Below are positions 57,935 to 64,000 of a DNA stretch of 64,000 nt, piece after piece; the first letter of the stretch is position 1; each line of letters begins with the position of its first letter. The position numbers and the translations under genes are program-made. Origin of the DNA: Xiphophorus maculatus (lineage: Eukaryota; Chordata; Actinopteri; Cyprinodontiformes; Poeciliidae); contig NC_036459.1 of the NCBI RefSeq assembly GCF_002775205.1, positions 1,893,088 through 1,957,087 on the forward strand, in the 5' to 3' direction. The notes under the pieces were generated by a model. That model did not search any database. It was not told the origin of the DNA and saw only the letters and a list, made by a program, of their open reading frames with translations.

Positions 57935-60900
57935 GAGGAGGCGGTTAGTTCAACTCTCACAGCAAGAATCTAGATGAGTTTTTCTATGTTTAGCAGCAAA
58001 CTAACTCTTTTCTTCATGTTATTCTGTACGAAAAGCTAAATATAAAATTTTATGAATTTAATTATTTAACACATCAGGCTGGGAGTTTAATGCCAATGAA
58101 AACATGAAGAGATATTTAGATTGTGTTTCATTTCACACTACGACTGCAGCTCAACATGGAGTTTATAAAGAGTCAGAAATTAGTGGCAATAATTCAGATT
58201 ATTCTCAGATTATTCAGCTTGAGAGAAAAACGGGTTTTCATTTTTCACCATGTTATTCATTCATTCATTCATTCATAAATATCACAATTTCAAACCAAAT
58301 ATTTCATAAACAAGCTAAGTATTTAACTAAAACAGCTTCAAACCAATTATTTTGTTAGCAGGCTAAATATTTAGCATCTGACTAAATAATAATTAGGCTA
58401 AATAGTTAGCTCTAAGCTAAATAGTTAGCTTTAAGCTAAACATTTAGTTAGCTATATGCTAAATAGTTAGCTCTAGGCTAAATAGTTAGCCCTAAGCTAA
58501 ATAGCTAGCTTTAAGCTAAATATTTAGTTAGCTATATGTTAAATAGTTAGCTCTAGGCTAATTAGTTTGCTCCTGTACAAATGTTCCTGCTGTTCTGTTA
58601 TTTTCTCCCTGAGGGTTTTAATAGAAATATATTGGAATATGTTTTTGCGTTTTCTCCTAACTGATGATAATTTTGAGTTAGTTTTTAGTTTCTCAGTGAG
58701 AAATGTTTGATGATATGAGGGAACATGATCCGTTATTCCCGTCCTTACATCAGGAAAGCAGGCGTCTGGCGCTGCCTCGGAGCCGCTCTGCTTCAGGTAG
58801 TCGGCCCAGTCAAAGTCCGGGCCCTCGTAGCCCCCGGGCCGCTCCAGCGCCACGCCGTTCTTCAGACACCACTGGACCGGCAGGATGCCGGGCGAGTTGG
58901 CGTGGCACACGGTGGAGCGGGGTGCGTCTTCGGCGCAGAGGTCGTCCAAGGTCACCTGAAAGTAGGTGTCGCTGTAGACCTGGACAGGAAGCAGAACCGG
59001 GATTTCTCAGAGCTACTGGACTGGAAGCTGCTCATCTTATTAATCTGGGTTTTGATTTTTATCTCAGAGTGGCCAACTTTCTATTATTCCTATCTCAGTT
59101 TGACACAGCAGGAGCGCCGGTCTGTTTAAAGTTTAATCCGTTGTTAATGTGTCCAAATGCGTTTCAACTTTTGACTTTTCTTGAACCTCAGGAAAAGCAG
59201 CCGTTGTCACGGCAACTGCTACTGGAAATCCAAATAATCTAACTTTCCTGAACTATTGCTACTCTTGCTTGGTGGAAAGGAAAGGAAATTTAAGGATAGA
59301 TTTCAGAGATTGGAAACATTAGATTCTTAGATTATGAGCTAATGTTTATGCTAATCTGAGGATTATTAATCTGACTTTTTACTCCAGCTGAATTCCTCTG
59401 GACCAGGAATGTCTCTGACAGAGTGGGATCAGTTTCACTGGCCTGATTGTTTTTACCATGACTAGTATCAATAACTTTGATTGTGTGATCTGGAACTCAA
59501 AGTGGGAGACGTCTCTGTTCGTCAGAGGAAGTTTCTGGAACAATGTCGTTATGAGATGAAAGGCAGAAGAACTTCCCTCCTGATTCATTCTCTGGAATCC
59601 AACGGCGTCAGGAAGGAGGCCGACTCCACAGAAGCATGCAAAGAATCCTGGAGCGCAGCCTGAGAGGCTGCAGCAGCTGCAGCATGCGCTGGGCCGTGCA
59701 TCAGGGCGCCTCTTTAACTCACCTTGGTGACGGAAACGGGCCGGATGAGGAGCTGCTCCCACGGAGAAACCATCTCCAGCTTCATCCCGGTCCTGAAGGC
59801 GTGGCTGGGCAGGTCCGCGTGGTCCTGGTAACCATGGCAACCAGCCAGAGGGTTAGCACAAACCGGCGCCATGTTTAACAACGCACACAGGAAGGTTCAG
59901 GAAATCGAAAACAAGGCGGAAAAACAAACGTCTGGGACATCAAGACGGCAGAACTGTGTGACAATTCTGCCACTTCCTTATTGATATTTATAGAATTATA
60001 AATAAAGTTTAAAAAAATACAAAAATTAACAAAAGCATCTCAACAAATTCTTAAATTGTTTTCTGAGAATTAAATACGTTTCCCAAAATGGCTGCCATGA
60101 CTGAGCGGTAACCATGGCGACTGACCTTGAACACCTCCAGCGGCAATGCGTCCTTCTGTCCATCCGCCTGCGCGTCCTGCAGAGCCTGCTGCCAGTCATG
60201 GTCGCTAAGCAACGGCCTGAGCTCTGATTGGGCAAAGCAGGATGATGTCATAGGTCACCGTCTGACCATCCAATCAAAACATTTTCCTACCAAACAAAGC
60301 CGAGGTCCAGAGCCAGCAGTCCAGCCCGGTTCTGACCTGCGGGCGGCTCCAGGGTCAGCTGGTTCTCCAGGGCCCAGCCCAGGGGGCGGAGCCTCACGTC
60401 CAGGTAGAACAGCCAGGTGTCCCGCGCCCGGTACCGCTCGCTCAGTCCGACGGGCCGCAGCCGGAGCCGGCCGCCGACATTCTGGACCACCCGGACCGGC
60501 CAGTACAGCAGCGGGTCCGAAAGGTTCTGCAGCTCCAGAACCGAGCCGGCCACGATCAGATCCACCGTGTTCTTCCCTCGCAGAGGCTGGAGGAACAATG
60601 ACTGGGTCAGGACGGACCGGTTCTGATCAGTACGGACCGGTTCTGATCAGTACGGGTCGGTTCTGACGTTCTGCTGGTAGAACTGGGTCCTGCTGACATC
60701 AGAACTTCATGCTTGTTATTTTGGTGTTTAAACTTTTAATAATCACTGAAAAGTGACTGGAATATTTTCAATTTTTTGTCAAAAATAAAATCAGTTAAAA
60801 TCTGATCTGGTCTGAAAAACTGATGTTTTAAACCTTGATGATGTCATAAAACAAACAGTTTTTATGAGTGGAAAGCAACTCACTCCCTCCAGCAGGTTGG

Positions 60901-60972
60901 CCGGCGCCGTTCTGGACCCGGTCAGGTCCTGAACCAGGAACTCTGTCCAGTCGCTGTATTTCTCCCTGATGG
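51739..60972 (-). CDS. sfmbt2: Scm-like with four MBT domains 2, 3' 17 exons
   Basis: Nuclear Polycomb-group protein; MBT repeats bind methylated histone tails, and the family partners YY1 (Pho in flies). Exons: 60972-60884, 60586-60337, 60223-60126, 59824-59723, 58979-58749, 57850-57724, 57648-57535, 57426-57384, 56958-56897, 56313-56174, 56098-55989, 55132-54957, 54609-54458, 53910-53740, 53190-53065, 52987-52865, 51876-51739; 2252 bases, about 750 residues, all phases agreeing. Visible in order: [26 protein letters not shown] repeats with LRPLGW, LPVQWC and [12 protein letters not shown], the conserved domain [19 protein letters not shown], a basic stretch ([17 protein letters not shown]), an acidic stretch, then a SAM domain ([14 protein letters not shown] to [24 protein letters not shown]). 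The exons for the N-terminus and most of the first MBT repeat are outside the window. SFMBT1 is less likely given this match and the prkcq neighbour. Confidence 0.95.
52092..52530. repeat. 38-bp minisatellite, 12 copies, in the last sfmbt2 intron
   Basis: Units with core GTAAAGATGGCCGCCGCAG repeat with a 38-base period from 52092 to about 52528. Variant positions (GCGTGTCGTTA / GAGTGTCATCA) alternate between copies. Nearly every copy carries ATGGC, the complement of GCCAT. Confidence 0.95.
52795..52862. repeat. (GT)n microsatellite abutting the sfmbt2 SAM exon donor
   Basis: Interrupted, then pure GT tract ending two bases before the exon boundary at 52865. On the coding strand the donor reads CAG|GTAC followed directly by (CA)n. 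Confidence 0.95.
54085..54290. mobile_element. MITE of the CACTGCAAAAA family (copy 5, truncated) with (GT)n
   Basis: Contains AAATATCTGCCAGTCAAAC, TCTTATTTTAAGTGTACTGA, AACTAGACAGAAATACTTGG and ends TTTTTACAGTG. A (GT)n of about 33 bases follows at 54285-54317. Confidence 0.65.
54610..54956. repeat. 21-23-bp minisatellite forming an entire sfmbt2 intron
   Basis: About 16 copies of GATGCTGCAGCAG(AG/AC)GACAGAAT-type units fill the 347-base intron from end to end. On the coding strand each unit reads TTCTGTCCTCTGCTGCAG, a pyrimidine-rich tract followed by CAG, and the last one is the acceptor actually needed for the exon at 54609. Confidence 0.95.
55305..55810. mobile_element. Old interspersed repeat (family A, copy 2)
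   Basis: Begins CACGTGTGTCAAACTGGAGG with GGCCAAATCTGACCCGC, a very common vertebrate and fish repeat motif. It continues with GATGCTAACTCCGACCTGCAG and GATGCCACGTTATCGTC, and ends TTCGGCCCTTTAAGAAC. It lies in the sfmbt2 intron between exons 56098-55989 and 55132-54957. Confidence 0.65.
57851..57931. repeat. (CA)n microsatellite at an sfmbt2 splice acceptor
   Basis: About 38 CA units directly adjoining the exon starting at 57850. On the coding strand the acceptor reads (TG)n-TCAG|ACC with no ordinary polypyrimidine tract. Confidence 0.97.
57932..58748. other. sfmbt2 intron with TTAGCT repeats
   Basis: Contains (CATT)n at 58254-58276 and, at about 58392-58565, degenerate ~19-base AAATAGTTAGCTCTAAGCT units. 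A higher-order ~79-base repetition is visible (blocks near 58435 and 58514). Confidence 0.7.
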
Positions 60973-61004
60973 CTGCAGAAAGGTTAGCATCAATAATTAG
61001 TAAG

Positions 61005-61101
61005 AGATAGTGAATTATCATGAGTTATCATGAGTTATCATGAATTATCATGAATTATCATGAGTTATCATGAATTATCATGAGTTATCATGAGCTATCA
61101 T
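61005..61101. repeat. 10-bp tandem repeat (ATGARTTATC)
   Basis: About eight or nine copies with R alternating irregularly between G and A. Confidence 0.9.
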
Positions 61102-61733
61102 TCCCATCTTCCCATTGGTTTGCTGCAGACATGTTCAGGCTTCATGGAGGAATGGAAGCAGGAAAACTGAATCTGGAACGTTTTAGAAAACGGCTTCTGA
61201 TGAAACGACCAGCAGAAAAACAGCAGCTGATCAGAAATGAAGTTTGCATTCTGATCAGATCAAACGTCTCAGATTCATCCATAAACATCCCAAACACAAA
61301 AGAATAAATGTTGATTTGAGAGTCAGAATGAAATGAGACGAATCAGAAACCAGATCTTCAGGTGTCAACACAAACAAAACTTCAACTGATAAAACTGAAA
61401 TTATTTTATTTTGTTCCAAAAGTATCAAACATGTTTGAATAAAATGATTCTTTTAACTTTTTCAAAACCTGATAAATGAAGTTTTAATCAGATGAAATCA
61501 GAACAGAAGATCTTCAGTTAGCAGCAGATTGATCTCCAAACAGAAACAGGTTAAAGTTTAGAACAACGAACATGAGAACCAGAAAAACTGAACATGCTGC
61601 AGTTTAAACACCAAACCAAACCAGCTGAACGGCTCCGTTAAGTTTGGTTTGGCAGCAGTTTGCTTCCTGTTGGCAGGAAGAACCTGCAGGGAGGCAAAAA
61701 CCAGCAGGCCAGGAGCTGCCTTGTTTTTTAATG

Positions 61734-62413
61734 TTTGTAGATTTTTCTGCATGTTTCCTGAATGTTTGTAGATTTTTCTGCATGTTTCCTGAATGTTTGT
61801 AGGTTTTTCTGCATGTTTCCTGAATGTTTGTAGGTTTTTCTGCATGTTTCCTGAATGTTTGTAGATTTTTCTGCATGTTTCCTGAATGTTTGTAGGTTTT
61901 TCTGCATGTTTCCTGAATGTTTGTAGATTTTTCTGCATGTTTCCTGAATGTTTGTAGATTTTTCTGCATGTTTCCTGAATGTTTGTAGGTTTTTCTGCAT
62001 GTTTCCTGAATGTTTGTAGATTTTTCTGCATGTTTCCTGAATGTTTGTAGGTTTTTCTGCATGTTTCCTGAATGTTTGTAGATTTTTCTGCATGTTTCCT
62101 GAATGTTTGTAGATTTTTCTGCATGTTTCCTGAATGTTTGTAGGTTTTTCTGCATGTTTCCTGAATGTTTGTAGGTTTTTCTGCATGTTTCCTGAATGTT
62201 TGTAGATTTTTCTGCATGTTTCCTGAATGTTTGTAGGTTTTTCTGCATGTTTCCTGAATGTTTGTAGATTTTTCTGCATGTTTCCTGAATGTTTGTAGGT
62301 TTTTCTGCATGTTTCCTGAATGTTTGTAGGTTTTTCTGCATGTTTCCTGAATGTTTGTAGATTTTTCTGCATGTTTCCTGAATGTTTGTAGATTTTTTTC
62401 TGCATGTTTCCTG
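61734..62413. repeat. 31-bp minisatellite, 22 copies
   Basis: Unit core TGTTTGTAGRTTTTTCTGCA followed by TGTTTCCTGAA; period 31. R is A or G in otherwise near-identical copies, and the last copy has two extra T. Because 31 is not a multiple of three and the unit has no stop on the minus strand, all three minus frames stay open for over 240 codons. Those ORFs are artefacts of the repeat. Confidence 0.97.
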
Positions 62414-63344
62414 CAGCCTCCCTGCAGCTCGGCTCTTTCATTGGGAACCAAGTCGCCTCCATTCAGCTTCCTCATATTTGCTCCCAGTTCTCCGTCTCTT
62501 ACTGGAAGTTATTGAATGCGGCCGCGCTGCGTCACTCAACTGAAATGTTGTTCAGATTATTTTTCCTCAGAAAACAATCTGACTAATCTGAGAGGAAATG
62601 TTTTACTCAGAAACATTCCCAGAAAACCTTTTTGCCGTATTTTTACAAGAAAATGAAAACCATTTCCTCTTAAATGTTAGATTTTTATATTTGAAATGTT
62701 TGTTGAGAGTAAAGTGAAACTGAACCAAATTCCTTATTTATGAAAACAAAATGGGCCAAAAAAACTGATTCTGATTTGTTGAGTTTAAAACAGAAAAAAC
62801 TCAAACTGTGGAAATTTATGGCCGATTTTTTAATCTGTCTGGAATAAAAAGCAAAAATATTTATATGTTTAAACAACACAATTAGAAATTATGTTTATTA
62901 TTTACAATTTTATTAATTCTCGTCATTTATTTAGATTTTTTAATCTTATGATTTTAAATGTTATATTACTTGAATCATTTTTAATACCGGCGGATCATCA
63001 GGAGTTTTAATTCCTACCAAAATAAAAGGTTCTGCATACAGAACCAGCAAGAAAAACCCAATCGGATCGATCCAAACCAGAGCCGAAATGAACAGAATCC
63101 ATTTACTTCCTGTCCAGCTGACAACTTGGTTCCCAACCAGAGAGAAGAACCAGACTGTTCCGGATCAGAACCAGATCCAGAACCACAGGCCCAGAATCAG
63201 GATCAGAGCCAGATGTAGAACCACAGGCCCGGTCTAATAATAAAAGTGTTTTTATTTTCAGTTTTGGGTAATCATTTCTGTTTGCAGACTCTTCCCGTCG
63301 TTTTCTCACTTTGCTTTTGTTCGTGTGAACATTTACTGGAACAG

Positions 63345-63346
<2 letters not shown>

Positions 63347-63401
<55 letters not shown>

Positions 63402-63418
63402 GTGGCGTGTGTGTGTGA
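63347..63418. repeat. (GT)n microsatellite
   Basis: Interrupted GT tract of about 70 bases in the upstream sfmbt2 intron. Confidence 0.95.
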
Positions 63419-64000
63419 TGTAATCATCAAGTGAGAAGTTGTGGCTTTTAAGAAGCAGTTGTGTTTTCACACTCAGACATTTAACGTTTATTGGTGATAA
63501 ATTCAGTGAAGTTTCTTCGTTTGGCTCCAGTTTGACGTCGACTCTAAAAATCAGGATTTTAAACTAAATTATTTCAGTTTAATGAATCAATAAGTTGAGT
63601 AACAAGCAGCTGGTTTTCCTGACTGTAACGTTCTGCTGGTTAGTAGGAACTTTATTTTCTCTCCATCTGCAGAGACTCGTTCAGAAATAGAAGAACTATT
63701 TTTACAGATCCTGTCCAGATTATCAGCTCAGAGAAAACTGCTGAAATTAAAGATGATCTAATCTGAAATAAACAGATCAGTTCTCACAGTGAAGATGCAC
63801 AAACCACAGCTTGAACAGCTCATCCTTCAAGCAAACTAAGGAAGATCTGCTTCTGAAACAGTTTGCATGGTTTTAAATAAAATGTCCAGAAAAGTCACAG
63901 AAATTTGTGAAAAGCTGCAGTTTCCTGTGCAGGAGGTTTGAAGAAGATGTTAGTGATCTGGATGTGAACAGAGGAGTTCACAGTGTTCAGGACTGGCTCA

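Larger units (their letters stand above)
60973..64000. other. sfmbt2 upstream intron to the window edge
   Basis: No upstream exon with MBT-like sequence is visible, so this is best read as intron. It holds a 10-bp ATGARTTATC repeat at 61005-61101, the 31-bp minisatellite at 61734-62413 and a (GT)n at 63347-63418. The remainder is AT-rich. Confidence 0.65.

Noticed and set aside
61558-62475. Three long minus-strand ORFs (about 244-305 codons) with a KHSGNMQKNLQTFRKHAEK-type repeat
   Set aside because: They are the three frames of one 31-bp non-coding minisatellite. A period not divisible by three makes each frame cycle through the same peptide. No promoter, splice or domain evidence supports a protein.

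Overview
The window is vertebrate nuclear DNA, almost certainly from a percomorph (probably atherinomorph-like) teleost. Evidence: genes are split into many short GT-AG exons; the proteins are closest to vertebrate families; introns and spacers carry long (CA)n tracts, minisatellites, a tRNA-headed fish SINE, Tc1/mariner debris and small non-autonomous DNA transposons that I recognise from fish genomes. There is no bacterial operon, CRISPR array or phage, and I saw no virus-derived gene.

Layout. (1) 563-5885, + strand: the 3' part of a MICAL-family gene (probably mical3), from the end of the LIM domain through an acidic/proline-rich linker to the C-terminal Rab-binding bMERB domain. (2) 13020-8445, - strand: a complete 19-exon lta4h (leukotriene A4 hydrolase/aminopeptidase), 615 codons plus stop by my exon model. 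(3) 15443-25741, + strand: a complete tbc1d30 (Rab GTPase-activating protein) of 977 codons plus stop, with a second internal first exon at 17973-18132 that gives an 835-residue form. lta4h and tbc1d30 are head to head. (4) 39984-28198, - strand: complete coding region of prkcq (protein kinase C theta), 17 coding exons, 719 codons plus stop, with probable non-coding first exon(s) near 45.66-45.77 kb. (5) 60972-51739, - strand: the 3' 17 exons of sfmbt2 (Scm-like with four MBT domains 2) through the C-terminal SAM domain; the 5' exons lie beyond the window edge. For lta4h, tbc1d30, prkcq and sfmbt2 the exon phases were checked by adding lengths, and every junction is in frame. One mical exon (4054-4118) is less certain.

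The genes do not form one pathway. mical3 (bMERB, Rab8-family effector) and tbc1d30 (Rab8 GAP) both touch Rab8 biology. The prkcq-sfmbt2 neighbourhood matches the human 10p15-p14 order, so that pair looks like old vertebrate synteny.

The most interesting material is (a) a natural Tyr-to-Phe change in lta4h at the residue that is covalently modified during suicide inactivation of the human enzyme; (b) introns of sfmbt2 and prkcq built from tandem repeats, including one sfmbt2 intron whose repeat unit itself resembles a 3' splice site and another with 12 copies of a 38-bp unit carrying the Pho/YY1-like GCCAT core; (c) a 22-copy 31-bp minisatellite with a two-letter variant code; (d) several miniature transposons with clear terminal repeats. 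I found no wholly new gene system.
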